A stretch of DNA of 38,882 bases from JBQCEE01 sp051960575 (GCF_051960575.1 NZ_JBQCEE010000326.1:1-38882), one strand, 5' to 3'; shown: positions 8,122 through 16,828, counted from the stretch's first letter. Notes: a model not told the origin generated them from the sequence alone. Program-made: numbers and translations.

Positions 8122-8580
8122 TCACGAACCGGCCTCCACGTCGCCCCGCCAGGCACCCTCTTCGGCGCCGCGCGACTCGATGAACTCCTTGAACCGCTTG
8201 AGGTCGGCCTTGACCTGGTGGTCGTCGACGCCGACCGCCGCGCCGGCCTTCTCGACCAGGCCCTCGGGCTGCCAGTCGATCTGCACCGTCACGCGACTCT
8301 TCCGCTCGTCGAGCCGGTGGAAGGTCACGACGCCGGCGTGGGTGGTGCCGTCGGTGCTCTTCCAGGCGACGCGCTCGTCCGGGTGCTGCTCGGTGACCTC
8401 GGTGTCGAACTCGCGGGTGACCCCGCCGACGGTGGTCTTCCAGTGGTTGTGCCGGTCGTCGGTCTGGGTGATCGAGTCGACGCCACCCATGAACTTCGGG
8501 AACGACTCGAACTGCGTCCACTGGTTGTAGGCGGTCGACACGGGGACCTCGACGTCGATCGACTCGGTGACCGAAGCCAT
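8122..8580 (-). CDS. SRPBCC (polyketide cyclase/dehydrase-like) family protein
   Basis: The 152-residue protein has the compact START/Bet v1-type pattern of the SRPBCC superfamily: N-terminal strand VTESIDVEVPVSTAYNQWTQ, then FESFPKFMGGVDSITQ, alternating strands with GGVTREFDTEV, and a C-terminal amphipathic helix (VKADLKRFKEFIESR). Such proteins bind hydrophobic ligands, and most actinobacterial members are uncharacterised. The ATG at 8580 has an AAGGAG ribosome binding site at the right spacing, so it is preferred over an upstream ATG at 8601. The gene is divergent from the MerR/B12 regulator, 138 bases away, and could be its target. That link is inference. Confidence 0.85.
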   Translation of the reverse strand: MASVTESIDVEVPVSTAYNQWTQFESFPKFMGGVDSITQTDDRHNHWKTTVGGVTREFDTEVTEQHPDERVAWKSTDGTTHAGVVTFHRLDERKSRVTVQIDWQPEGLVEKAGAAVGVDDHQVKADLKRFKEFIESRGAEEGAWRGDVEAGS

Positions 8581-8706
8581 CTGCATCTCCTTCGTTTCCA
8601 CGGGCGGCGTTCGCCCTCGTCAGCCGGTTACCCGCGGGGCCAACCCGACAAACCTGCGCGAAAGCGTGCACACACGACGGGATTCCGCACAGGTTGTTCG
8701 ATGCGC

Positions 8707-8712
8707 CACACT
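8707..8712 (+). promoter_or_regulatory. -10 box of MerR/B12 regulator, likely leaderless
   Basis: CACACT (fits nAnnnT) ends 6 bases before GTG 8719, the spacing of a leaderless transcript. The first half of an inverted repeat CACAC-N5-GTGTG (8707-8721) coincides with this box and the repeat ends on the start codon, so a repressor bound there would block both transcription and translation. Confidence 0.4.
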
Positions 8713-8718
8713 GGTCGT

Positions 8719-9648
8719 GTGCCGGAGAAGCGGCCCAGCGGTTCGGCGCTGGAGAGCGCGTCGCCGCCAGCCACGTTGGGCTGGCCGGTGGCGTACGTCG
8801 CCGCGCGCGTCGGCGTCAGCATCTCGACGCTGCGCAGCTGGGAACGGCGCTACGGCCTCGGCCCGAGCGGGCGCACCGAGGGCGGTCACCGGCGCTACAC
8901 CACCGACGACATCGCGGCGATGCTGCGGCTGCGCCGGTTCGTCGCCGAGGGCATGTCGACCTCCGCCGCCGCGGTGGCCGTGCGCGGCACGCCGAGCACG
9001 TCCGTCACGAGTGCCGACGACCCGCTCGAGCAGCAGTTCCTGCTGGCGACCGACGCCCTGGACGCCGCCGGTGTCGCGTCGGCCGTGCGGGCACTGCTCG
9101 TCGAACGCGGCGCGGTCAGCACCTGGACGGACGTGGTGACGCCCTTCCTGCAGCGCCTGGGTGCCGAGTGGGCCGGCACGGGCACCGGCATCGAGTGCGA
9201 GCACATCGCCGTCGCGGCGATCATGTCGGCGTTCGACCGGTGGACCTTCGACCAGCGCCAGACGAGCCCGGGCGGACGCGCCGTGCTGGCCGCCGTGCAG
9301 CACGACCAGCACACGGCCCCGCTACACGCGCTGGCGGCCGCGCTCGCCGAGCGCAACATCGAGCCGATCGTGCTCGGCAGCGTCCCCGAGTCGGCGTTCT
9401 CGACCACGGTCGCCCGGCTGCCCGACAGCGCCGACGTCGCCGCGCTCGTGGTGTGGTCGCGCATCGGCGAGACCGCCTCGTCGCTGGCGCTGCGGCGCGT
9501 GCGCGCCCTCGGCCTGCCGGTGTTCGCGGCCGGCCCGGGGTGGCCGACGCGCCTGCCGAGCGGGGTCGAACGGGTGCGCACACTGCCCGATGCAGTGGAC
9601 GCGGTGGTGCGTGCGCACCAGGTCAAGATCCAGTACACGCCGGATTGA
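8719..9648 (+). CDS. MerR-family regulator with B12-binding-type domain (CarH/LitR-like)
   Basis: The 309-residue protein has a MerR winged-helix DNA-binding domain at residues ~21-80 (ARVGVSISTLRSWERRYGL, GHRRYTTDDI). A four-helix-bundle region and a Rossmann-like domain follow. The B12-capping motif W-x9-E-H is present (W151, E161, H162), and H198 in DQHTAP is placed 36 residues later, as the axial cobalt ligand is in CarH. Differences: the Gly of DxHxxG is Pro, and the residue after Trp is Ala152 where Thermus CarH has its light-state His. CarH-type proteins are light-sensitive repressors using adenosylcobalamin; whether this one binds B12 is not certain. GTG 8719 fits a leaderless start; ATG 8701 is the alternative. 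Confidence 0.8.
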   Translation: MPEKRPSGSALESASPPATLGWPVAYVAARVGVSISTLRSWERRYGLGPSGRTEGGHRRYTTDDIAAMLRLRRFVAEGMSTSAAAVAVRGTPSTSVTSADDPLEQQFLLATDALDAAGVASAVRALLVERGAVSTWTDVVTPFLQRLGAEWAGTGTGIECEHIAVAAIMSAFDRWTFDQRQTSPGGRAVLAAVQHDQHTAPLHALAAALAERNIEPIVLGSVPESAFSTTVARLPDSADVAALVVWSRIGETASSLALRRVRALGLPVFAAGPGWPTRLPSGVERVRTLPDAVDAVVRAHQVKIQYTPD

Positions 9649-9952
9649 CACCGGTCCGCCCCTGCCGCAGGCTCATGATCGGCTCGATCTCCGCGACCGT
9701 CCCCCGCCGGTCGCCCGGGCCGCAGCATCGACCCCACCGCGCATCGAGCGATCGACGCCCGGGGCCGTCGGGGCTGCCCGCTGTCCGGCGATCACATCCG
9801 GGGGGACATCGCCGGAACCGGGCCTGTCCCGGAGGTGGTCGCGGCTGTCTCCGGGACGGGGCCTGAATTCCCGCGGCGTCCCGCGCCCATGCCGCGCACG
9901 GTGTCGATCACAGCCGGTGAGCCGTCGTCGCACGACCGGGTAGGCGATCGGC
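9649..9952. other. Gene-free stretch with two inverted repeats
   Basis: About 300 bases between the MerR/B12 gene and the catalase-fold gene. No convincing gene is seen. It holds the hairpin at 9693-9714 and a second inverted repeat, GTCCCGGAG (9826-9834) with CTCCGGGAC (9849-9857), which may be an operator or a processing hairpin. No clear TAnnnT box at leaderless spacing precedes the next ATG. Confidence 0.5.
9693..9714 (+). terminator. Weak terminator-like hairpin after the MerR/B12 gene
   Basis: Seven-base arms GCGACCG (9693-9699) and CGGTCGC (9708-9714) with an 8-base loop, 45 bases after the stop. There is no T-tract, so this is a modest candidate. Confidence 0.35.
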
Positions 9953-10657
9953 ATGCCGACCCTCACCCCTCCCCTGCGAGCCGCCCTCGACTCCGCCACC
10001 ACCGCCGGTGGGGATGCCATCGGCGCCGTCCTCGGCCTCGTCGGACGCGTGCGGCCGAGCGGCCGGCCGTTGCACCCGAAGGGTGTGGCGATCCGCGCGA
10101 CGGCACACCGCTCGGGTGTCACCGAGCCGTTCGGCACGGCCCTGCTCGACCGGCCGGGCACGGACGAGGCCGTGGTGCGGTTCTCCCGCAGCGTCGGGCT
10201 GCCCGACCGGCTGCCCGACATCCCCGGCATCGCCGTGCGGTTGCAGATGACCGACGGGCCCGTCGACCTGCTGCTCACCACCAGCGGTGAGGGTGTGCCC
10301 GCCCGCTTCCTGTTCGTGCCGCGCCGGGGCCGGCTCATCGCGGCCTCGCCGTACAGCAGCGTGCTGCCCTACCGCACGCCCACCGGGCCGGTGGTGCTCG
10401 GCGCCCGCCCCGAGGACACGGCGGACGGCGGGGTGCGGATCACGCTGCGGGTGGCGCGTCCGACCGGGCGGTGGCAGGACTTCGGCGTCGTCGACGTGCC
10501 CCGCCTCGACGACGTGACCGACGGCGACGTCACCTTCGACGCCGTGCTCAACAGCGCCCCCGACCTCGCGCCGTACCCGTGGTGGGCACGGCTGCGCGAG
10601 CCGGCCTACTCGGCCGCGCGCCACGCCCGCGGCGAGGACGACACCGCGACCGTCTGA
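9953..10657 (+). CDS. Catalase-fold family protein (often annotated phosphodiesterase)
   Basis: The 234-residue soluble protein has features of the heme-dependent catalase-like fold: HPKGVAIRAT near residue 42, VVRFSRSVGLPDRLPDIPGIAVRL near 74-98, and TSGEGVPARFLFVP. The spacing resembles the core beta-barrel of catalase (R-F-S ... G-x-A-V-R). It is much shorter than catalase and lacks an obvious proximal heme tyrosine motif, so catalase activity is not supported. Actinobacterial homologues are often labelled phosphodiesterase, a label whose basis I cannot confirm. It stands alone, convergent with the flavoprotein gene, with a terminator between them. Confidence 0.7.
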   Translation: MPTLTPPLRAALDSATTAGGDAIGAVLGLVGRVRPSGRPLHPKGVAIRATAHRSGVTEPFGTALLDRPGTDEAVVRFSRSVGLPDRLPDIPGIAVRLQMTDGPVDLLLTTSGEGVPARFLFVPRRGRLIAASPYSSVLPYRTPTGPVVLGARPEDTADGGVRITLRVARPTGRWQDFGVVDVPRLDDVTDGDVTFDAVLNSAPDLAPYPWWARLREPAYSAARHARGEDDTATV

Positions 10658-10668
10658 CCCCGCTCGTC

Positions 10669-10713
10669 CCCCGCCCCGGTCATCCGCGGACCCGCTGCAT
10701 GACCGGGCCGGGG
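10669..10713. terminator. Bidirectional terminator hairpin
   Basis: Fifteen-base arms at 10669-10683 and 10699-10713 pair at 14 of 15 positions around a 15-base loop. It sits between convergent stops at 10657 and 10727 and probably serves both genes. Confidence 0.75.
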
Positions 10714-10726
10714 GACAAGGCGGGGC

Positions 10727-12400
10727 TCAGCGAGCGGGCAGGGACCGCGCGAGGGCGCGCCCGGCGGCGCGGCCGCTGAAGATGCAGCCGCCGAGGAAGG
10801 TGCCCTCGAGCGCGTTGTAGCCGTGCACTCCCCCGCCGCCGAAGCCGGCGACCTCGCCCGCCGCATACAGCCCCGGGAACGGTTCGCCATCGGGACGGAT
10901 CACCTGGGCGTCCAGGTTCGTCTCGAGGCCACCGAGGGTCTTGCGGCTGAGGATGTTGAGCCGCACGGCGATCAACGGGCCGTGCGCCGGGTCGAGGATG
11001 CGGTGCGGCTTCGCGACGCGCGAGACCTTGTCGCCGAGGTAGCGGCGCGCGTTCGCGATCGCCATCAGCTGCAGGTCCTTGGTGTACGGGTTGCCGACCT
11101 CGCGGTCGCGCTCGACGATCTGCCGCTCGAGGTGGTCGTGGTCGAGCTGCGGCCCGCGCGCGATCTTGTTCATGCCGTCGACCAGGTCGCGCAGGTTGTC
11201 GGCGACGACGAAGTCGACGCCGTGCTGCTTGAACGCCTCGACCGGGCCGGCCGCGCCCTTCGACAGCCGGGTCTTGAGCGTGAGCTTGAGGTCCTTGCCG
11301 GTGATGTCGGGGTTCTGCTCGGATCCCGAGAGGGCGAACTCCTTCTCGATGATCGACTGCGTGAGCACGAACCACGAATAGTCGTAGCCGGTCTTGAGGA
11401 TCTCGCCGAGCGTGCGGGTGGTGTCGAATCCCGGGAAGTTGGGCGCCGGCAGCCGCTGCCCGTTCGCGTCGAACCACATCGACGACGGGCCGGGGATGAT
11501 CCGGATCGCGTGGTTCGGCCAGATGGGATCCCAGTTGACCAGACCCTCGGTGTAGTGCCACATGCGGTCGCGGTTCACGAGGTTCGCGCCGGCCCGCTCG
11601 CTGATCGCCAGCATGCGGCCGTCGACGTGCGCGGGCACGCCGGCGATCATCGTCTCGGGCGCCGGGCCGAGCCGGTCGACCGGCCAGTTCTTGCGGATCA
11701 GCTCGAAGTTGTGGCCGATCCCGCCGCTCGCCACGATCGTCGCCGGCGCGCGGAACTCGAACCCGCCGACGACCTCCCGCGAGGACGCCACCCCGCGCTC
11801 CGCGTCGCTCGGCTCGAGCACGCTGCCACGCACCCCGACCACCGCGCCGTCGTCCACGAGCAGCTCGTCGACCTGGTGCCGGAACGCGAACCGCACCAGC
11901 CCGCGCCGCTCGGCCTCGAGCACCGGCTCGAGGAAGACGCGCACGACCTCGGGACCGGTGCCCCAGGTGAGGTGGAAGCGTGGCACCGAGTTGCCGTGGC
12001 CGGACGCCGTGCCCGCGCCGCGCTCGGCCCAGCCGACGATCGGCGTGATGCGCAGCCCGAGGTCGTGCAGGTACTGCCACTTCTCGGTCGCCGCGAACCG
12101 CACGTACGCCTCGGCCCACTGCCGCGGCCAGTGGTCCTCGCGGTCGCGGTCGAAGCCGGCCGAACCCATCCAGTCCTGCAGCGCGAGCTCGTACGAGTCC
12201 TTGATGCCGAGCCGCTTCTGCTCGGGGCTGCCGACCATGAACAGCCCGCCGAGCGACCAGAACGCCTGGGCCCCGAGGTTCGCGCGGTTCTCCTGCTCGA
12301 CGACCAGCACCCGGCGTCCGGCCTGCGTCAGCTCGTAGGTGGCGACGAGGCCGGCCAGACCGGCACCGACGACCAGAACGTCGACGTCCTGCGACGACAT
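10727..12400 (-). CDS. FAD-binding dehydrogenase (3-ketosteroid dehydrogenase/fumarate reductase class)
   Basis: The 557-residue flavoprotein begins with a dinucleotide-binding motif (VLVVGAGLAGLVATYEL; GxGxxG at residues 11-16) and ends with the C-terminal FAD motif GLYAAGEVAGFGGGGVHG followed by YNALEGTFLGG. Between them is a substrate-cap domain (LAISERAGANLVNRDRMWHY, IRIIPGPSSMWFD). This matches the FAD-binding dehydrogenase group related to Delta1-3-ketosteroid dehydrogenases and fumarate reductase flavoproteins. The substrate is unknown. The ATG at 12400 has a GGAGG ribosome binding site 6 bases upstream. The gene is divergent from the mce operon (147-base gap), so a role in lipid or steroid oxidation is attractive but inferred. 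Confidence 0.88.
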   Translation of the reverse strand: MSSQDVDVLVVGAGLAGLVATYELTQAGRRVLVVEQENRANLGAQAFWSLGGLFMVGSPEQKRLGIKDSYELALQDWMGSAGFDRDREDHWPRQWAEAYVRFAATEKWQYLHDLGLRITPIVGWAERGAGTASGHGNSVPRFHLTWGTGPEVVRVFLEPVLEAERRGLVRFAFRHQVDELLVDDGAVVGVRGSVLEPSDAERGVASSREVVGGFEFRAPATIVASGGIGHNFELIRKNWPVDRLGPAPETMIAGVPAHVDGRMLAISERAGANLVNRDRMWHYTEGLVNWDPIWPNHAIRIIPGPSSMWFDANGQRLPAPNFPGFDTTRTLGEILKTGYDYSWFVLTQSIIEKEFALSGSEQNPDITGKDLKLTLKTRLSKGAAGPVEAFKQHGVDFVVADNLRDLVDGMNKIARGPQLDHDHLERQIVERDREVGNPYTKDLQLMAIANARRYLGDKVSRVAKPHRILDPAHGPLIAVRLNILSRKTLGGLETNLDAQVIRPDGEPFPGLYAAGEVAGFGGGGVHGYNALEGTFLGGCIFSGRAAGRALARSLPAR

Positions 12401-12484
12401 GGCGACCTCCGCAGCGATGGGCACAGGGCTGACCCGACCCACGGTATTGCACGAGAGGCACCGACCGGGCGCGTCCGGTTCGCG

Positions 12485-12513
12485 TGGACAGGTGTGACAC
12501 CGCGTTGTAGGTT
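12485..12513 (+). promoter_or_regulatory. Candidate promoter of the mce operon
   Basis: TGGACA (12485-12490) and TAGGTT (12508-12513) are separated by exactly 17 bases and match the housekeeping consensus well (5 of 6 at -35; TAnnnT at -10). The predicted transcript starts near 12520, about 28 bases before the first GTG. I see no KstR-type TnnAACnnGTT operator in this gap. Confidence 0.6.
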
Positions 12514-12547
12514 CCTGCGGTCCAACACTCGCCGGTGGGGGTACGTC

Positions 12548-13507
12548 GTGGTTCGGAACGACGACATCGGGCCCGAAGGGGCCCCGTCGCCGCGCCCACG
12601 ACCGCGTCCGGCGTCCGCGACCGCCCTGGCCGAACTGGATCCGCCGACGCGGGTCTACGTCCCAGCACCCCCGCGTCGCCGCACCGCCGGCGACCGCGTC
12701 GGCGACCGCCTCGGCTCGGCGCTGCCCGGGTTCCTGCGCTCGGGGCTCGAGGCCACCGGCGGCCTCTACACGATGTTCGGCGCGAGCCTGTACGGCCTGG
12801 TCAGCGACATCGCCCGCGGACGCTTCAAGTTCAACGAGTTCGTCGAGCGTGCCTGGTTCCTGATCAGCGTGACGATCCTGCCGGCGATGCTCGTGTCGAT
12901 CCCGCTCGGCGTCTCCATCGCACTGCAGGTCGGTGCGCTCGCCGCCCAGATCGGCGCGGCCAGCTTCGTCGGCGCCGCGGACGCGATCGGCGTGCTGCGC
13001 GAGGCGGCCCCGATCGTCACCGCGCTGCTGCTCGCGGGCGTCGGCGGCTCGGCGGTCTGCGCCGAACTCGGGTCGCGCACGATCCGCGAGGAGATCGACG
13101 CGATGATCGTGCTCGGGCTCAACCCGCTGCGGCGGCTGGTGGCGCCGCTCATGGTCGCCGGCGTGCTGGTCAGCGGCTTCCTCTGCTTCGCCGTGATCTT
13201 CGTCAGCGTGCTGTCGGCCTACGTCTTCGACCTGGTGGCACTGCACGGCACGAAGGGCAGCTTCTTCGGCTCGTTCACGCAGTTCGCGACGATGAGCGAC
13301 TACATCACCTCGTTGATCAAGGCGATGGTGTTCGGGCTGGTCGCCGTCATGATCGCCGCGTACATGGGCCTCAACGCCAAGCGCGGCCCGACCGGCGTCG
13401 GCGAGGCCGTGAACCGGTCGGTGGTGATCACCGGCGTCATCCTGTTCGGCCTGAACCTGGTGATCACCGAGATCTTCTTCGCCGTCGTGCCGCAGCGGGC
13501 GTTCTGA
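12548..13507 (+). CDS. yrbEA: Mce transporter permease YrbEA (MlaE family)
   Basis: First gene of the mce operon, 319 residues. After a ~70-residue Pro/Arg-rich hydrophilic N-terminus it has the MlaE permease fold with about five membrane helices and the conserved motifs FVGAADAIGVLREAAPIV, CAELGSRTIREEIDAM and LNPLRRLVAPL. The EEIDAM loop is where MlaE proteins contact the ATPase. YrbE proteins form the inner-membrane channel of Mce lipid importers. GTG 12548 is preferred, preceded by a GGTGGGGG purine-rich site. The stop overlaps the next ATG (TGATG). No Mce ATPase (MceG) gene is in the window, so it must be elsewhere, as in mycobacteria. Confidence 0.93.
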   Translation: MVRNDDIGPEGAPSPRPRPRPASATALAELDPPTRVYVPAPPRRRTAGDRVGDRLGSALPGFLRSGLEATGGLYTMFGASLYGLVSDIARGRFKFNEFVERAWFLISVTILPAMLVSIPLGVSIALQVGALAAQIGAASFVGAADAIGVLREAAPIVTALLLAGVGGSAVCAELGSRTIREEIDAMIVLGLNPLRRLVAPLMVAGVLVSGFLCFAVIFVSVLSAYVFDLVALHGTKGSFFGSFTQFATMSDYITSLIKAMVFGLVAVMIAAYMGLNAKRGPTGVGEAVNRSVVITGVILFGLNLVITEIFFAVVPQRAF

Positions 13508-14367
13508 TGGCGATCGCATCGGCGCCTGTGCGGGACGCGCTGAGCCGGGTGGGCGCGACCGGCCGTGTCCTCGAGGACCAGGTGCGCTTCCTCGGCGACA
13601 TGGTCGTCTTCACCGCGCGCGCCCTGCGGGGTGTGCCCCTGACCCTGCGTCGCTACCGCGAGGAGGTGATGCGCCAGATCGGGCAGCTCACCCTCGGCAC
13701 CGGCCTCGTGCTGACCTTCACCGGCACCCTGCTCGTCGTCATCTCCGAGGCGCTCTTCGTCGGCATCGAGGTGGGCGTCGAGGGGTTCCAGAGCCTCAAC
13801 ATCATCGGCATCGCGCCGCTCACCGGCTTCGTCTCGGCCTACGCCAACACCCGCGAGATCGCGCCCCTCATCGCGGCCGTGGCGGTGGCCAGCCAGATCG
13901 GCTGCAAGTTCACGTCCCAGATCGGCGCGCAGCGCATCACCGAGGAGATCGACGCGCTCGAGGTGATGGCGATCCCGTCGGTGCCCTACCTCGTGACGAC
14001 GCGCATCATCGCCGCGTTCACGGTCATCGTGCCGTTGTACCTCGTCGCGCTGTTCGGCTCGTACCTCGCGACGCAGTACACCGTGACGATCTTCTTCGGG
14101 CAGTCGTCGGGCACCTACCTGCACTACTTCGACCTGTTCCTGCGGCCGATCGACGTCGTCTACTCGGTCATCAAGGTCATCGTGTTCACGGTGATCATCG
14201 CGATCATCCACACCTACTACGGCTACAACGCCACGGGCGGGCCGGCCGGGGTCGGCCGCGCCACGGCCCGCGCGATCCGCGCGACGACGGTGCTCATCGC
14301 GATCACCGACGTGCTGCTCACGATGCTGTTCTGGGGACTGCACGGTGTGCAGCTCGGGGGCGGTTGA
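13507..14367 (+). CDS. yrbEB: Mce transporter permease YrbEB (MlaE family)
   Basis: Second MlaE-type permease, 286 residues, forming the heterodimeric partner of YrbEA. Conserved stretches include LNIIGIAPLTGFVSAYANTR, CKFTSQIGAQRITEEIDALE (ATPase-coupling loop) and AIPSVPYLVTTR. Five to six hydrophobic segments follow a short cytoplasmic N-terminus. Its ATG overlaps the previous stop by one base and its own stop overlaps the mceA start in the same way, so the three genes are translationally coupled. Confidence 0.94.
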   Translation: MAIASAPVRDALSRVGATGRVLEDQVRFLGDMVVFTARALRGVPLTLRRYREEVMRQIGQLTLGTGLVLTFTGTLLVVISEALFVGIEVGVEGFQSLNIIGIAPLTGFVSAYANTREIAPLIAAVAVASQIGCKFTSQIGAQRITEEIDALEVMAIPSVPYLVTTRIIAAFTVIVPLYLVALFGSYLATQYTVTIFFGQSSGTYLHYFDLFLRPIDVVYSVIKVIVFTVIIAIIHTYYGYNATGGPAGVGRATARAIRATTVLIAITDVLLTMLFWGLHGVQLGGG

Positions 14368-15674
14368 TGGAGCGCATCCGCAACCGCCCGCTCGAGATCG
14401 TGCTCGGCCTGCTGCTCGCCGCCGCCCTCGTGATCGGCGTCGGACTCATCTGGCTCTCGTTCCGCGGCGACCTCGGCGACTACTACACCGTGGACGCGCA
14501 CCTGAGCCAGGCCAGCGACGCGCTCGAGCAGGGCGATCCGGTGAGCTTCCGCAACGTGATCGTCGGCGAGGTGAGCGACACCAGCGGCTCGCTCGACGGC
14601 ACGGCGGTGGCGAGGCTGCGGCTGCACGCCGACCAGGCCCGGCTCATCCCGGCCACGGTCACCGCGATCGCGCTGCCCCGCACACTGTTCGGCGCCGTGC
14701 AAATCGAGCTGCTGCCACCGGCGCGCGACGGCGACACGTTCCTGCACGACGGCGGGACGATCGCCCCGGCCACCGGCCCGCAGGCCGAGAGCCTGCAGAC
14801 GGCACTGGCCAACGCCTACCGGCTGCTCACGTCGATCCACCCCGCACAGCTCGACGCCGCCCTGTCGGCGCTGGCCTCGGCCCTCGACGGGCAGGGCGAC
14901 CGCCTCGGCAGGCTGGTCACGTCCGCCGACCGGTACCTGCGTGCGATCGCGCCGCACATGGGGCAGCTGGCCGGTGTGATCGGCGACCTCGCGACCGTCA
15001 CCGACGGGCTCGCCCGGAACGCACCCGACCTGCTCGGCTCGCTGCGCAACCTGCTCGTCGTCACGAAGGGCATCACCGCGCAGAAGCGGGCGATCGCCGA
15101 GCTGCTGGCCGTCGCGCCGACCGCCGTCGACGACACTCAACTGCTGTTGAGCCCGCGCAACGTCGACAACATCGTCACCGTCTTCCGCGACCAGGTACCG
15201 GTGAGCGCGGCGCTCGCGGCGGACCCGCACGCGCTCGTCGACACCATCGACGGCTTTCGTGCGTTCGGCCAGGCGTTCTCGTCCGCAGCCTCGAGCGGGC
15301 CGTACCTGAAGACGAACATCCTGCTCACCGGTGTCGACGTGGCCGAGCTGTTCCCGATCATCGCGGGCGGTGAGGGCCACGCCTTCGACGGCATCGACGA
15401 CCCGCCGGTGTACACCGGCGCCGACTGCCCCCGCTACGGCGACCGGACCGGGCCGAACTGCGGTGCGAGGGCGGCGACCGCCCGTGCCCGCGTGCTCACC
15501 ACCGGCACGTCCTACGGCGGCACGGCCGACTCGGTCGGCAGCCGGCGCGAGCTGGACGCGGTGCGTGCGGCCGCGAGTGCCCTCACGGGCCTGCCCACCG
15601 CGTCGATCCCGGACGCCGCCGACCTGCTGCTCGGCCCCCTGCTGCGCGGCTCGGCCACGGTGATCGCGCCATGA
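14367..15674 (+). CDS. mceA: Mce family protein MceA
   Basis: First of six MCE-domain proteins, 435 residues. It has an N-terminal membrane anchor (residues ~8-30, LEIVLGLLLAAALVIGVGLI), then an MCE/MlaD domain (~38-125) with NVIVGEVSD and VTAIALPRTLFGAVQIELLP, followed by a long helical region and a Cys-containing C-terminal tail (DCPRYGDRTGPNCGA). Mce proteins assemble into a hexameric periplasmic tunnel that carries lipids to the YrbE channel. ATG 14367 overlaps the yrbEB stop. In this operon the MceA-type position is inferred from gene order. Confidence 0.9.
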   Translation: MERIRNRPLEIVLGLLLAAALVIGVGLIWLSFRGDLGDYYTVDAHLSQASDALEQGDPVSFRNVIVGEVSDTSGSLDGTAVARLRLHADQARLIPATVTAIALPRTLFGAVQIELLPPARDGDTFLHDGGTIAPATGPQAESLQTALANAYRLLTSIHPAQLDAALSALASALDGQGDRLGRLVTSADRYLRAIAPHMGQLAGVIGDLATVTDGLARNAPDLLGSLRNLLVVTKGITAQKRAIAELLAVAPTAVDDTQLLLSPRNVDNIVTVFRDQVPVSAALAADPHALVDTIDGFRAFGQAFSSAASSGPYLKTNILLTGVDVAELFPIIAGGEGHAFDGIDDPPVYTGADCPRYGDRTGPNCGARAATARARVLTTGTSYGGTADSVGSRRELDAVRAAASALTGLPTASIPDAADLLLGPLLRGSATVIAP

Positions 15675-16828
15675 ACTGGAGGGCCCTGGTCAAGGTCATC
15701 GTCGCGCTCGCCCTCGGCGGCGTCATGGCGACGATGGAGATCGGCACCCTCACCGGCCCGCACGTCGGCACCGAGCACGCCTACCACGCGATCTTCGCCG
15801 GGCCCGACGGCGTCTCCGGCCTGCGGGCCGGCAACCAGGTGAAGGCGGCCGGCGTGGCGGTCGGCCGGGTCACCGACGTCTCGCTCGTCGACGCCCAGCA
15901 CGCACGCGTCACCTTCACGACCAACGACCACCAGACGCTCACCACGAGCAGCTGGGCCGTCGTGCGGTACGCGAACCTGCTCGGCCAGCGCTACCTCGCG
16001 ATCACCCAGGACGGACCCGACCCCGGGCGTCCGCTGCCGTACGGCAGCACGATCCCCGCGTCGCACACCCGCCCGGCGCTGTCGCTCACGGCGCTGTTCG
16101 ACGGGTTCCGGCCGCTGTTCACCGCGCTCACGCCGCAGCAGGTCAACGAGCTGTCGCAGGACATCATCGACATCCTGCAGGGTCAGACCGCCCGCATCAC
16201 CGACCTCGTGCGCCGCACCGCCTCACTCACCACGAACCTCGCCGACCGCACCGACACCTTCACCGAGGTGCTCGACAGCCTCACCAAGCTGCTGACCACC
16301 GTGAGCGCGCACGACAACGACCTCGCCGGTGTCGTGCAGGCGCTGTCGAGCCTCACGGCCGGGTTGCACCAGCAGGGCCCGGCACTGCTCGGCTCGCTCG
16401 ACGGCGTCGACGGCCTGGCGGCATCGGTCGACCGACTGCTCGCCCGGCTCGGCACGAGCGGCTTCTCACCCGACATCGCCGACCTCGACCACGTCGCCGG
16501 ACAGGTGGCCGCGAACAGCGGCACGGTCAGCCAGCTCATCGACGGCTTCGTCACCGCCTTCGGCGACTTCGCCCGCACCACGCAGAACGGCGGCTTCGCC
16601 AACGCCTACCTGTGCCGGGTCGACGCCCGCACGGTCGGCCGGACGAGTGTGAGCGGCGGCCAGGTGCTCACGTCGATCGAGCACGGGCTGGGGATCCCCG
16701 GGCTGAGCCAACTGCTGAACTCGACCGGGCTCACGAGTCTCGCCCTGCTGCAACTGCCGGTCAGCACGCCGCTCGCCCTGCCCCACGGTCACGCGGGCCA
16801 CCTCGGCAACACGGCGGTCTGTCGATGA
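15671..16828 (+). CDS. mceB: Mce family protein MceB
   Basis: 385 residues, starting in an ATGA overlap with mceA. One N-terminal helix (~8-24), then the MCE domain with AGPDGVSGLRAGNQVKAAGVAVGRVTDV and a strand set ending in GQRYLAI, then a long alpha-helical needle region (~140-300) of heptad-like leucine-rich sequence (ITDLVRRTASLTTNLADRTD). The FANAYLCRVDA motif near 315 and a terminal Cys are usual for MceB. It contributes one subunit to the lipid tunnel. Confidence 0.92.
   Translation: MNWRALVKVIVALALGGVMATMEIGTLTGPHVGTEHAYHAIFAGPDGVSGLRAGNQVKAAGVAVGRVTDVSLVDAQHARVTFTTNDHQTLTTSSWAVVRYANLLGQRYLAITQDGPDPGRPLPYGSTIPASHTRPALSLTALFDGFRPLFTALTPQQVNELSQDIIDILQGQTARITDLVRRTASLTTNLADRTDTFTEVLDSLTKLLTTVSAHDNDLAGVVQALSSLTAGLHQQGPALLGSLDGVDGLAASVDRLLARLGTSGFSPDIADLDHVAGQVAANSGTVSQLIDGFVTAFGDFARTTQNGGFANAYLCRVDARTVGRTSVSGGQVLTSIEHGLGIPGLSQLLNSTGLTSLALLQLPVSTPLALPHGHAGHLGNTAVCR

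Noticed and set aside
9826..9857. Rho-independent terminator at the GTCCCGGAG repeat
   Set aside because: The loop is 14 bases, there is no T-tract, and it lies about 180 bases past the gene end; it is recorded only as an inverted repeat.
12401..12547. KstR-type operator controlling the mce operon
   Set aside because: No TnnAACnnGTTnnA palindrome was found on either strand of the intergenic gap.
12401..13519. N-terminal extension of the minus-strand flavoprotein into the mce operon
   Set aside because: The flavin-binding motif begins right after ATG 12400, which has a good ribosome binding site. The upstream frame is antisense to yrbEA.
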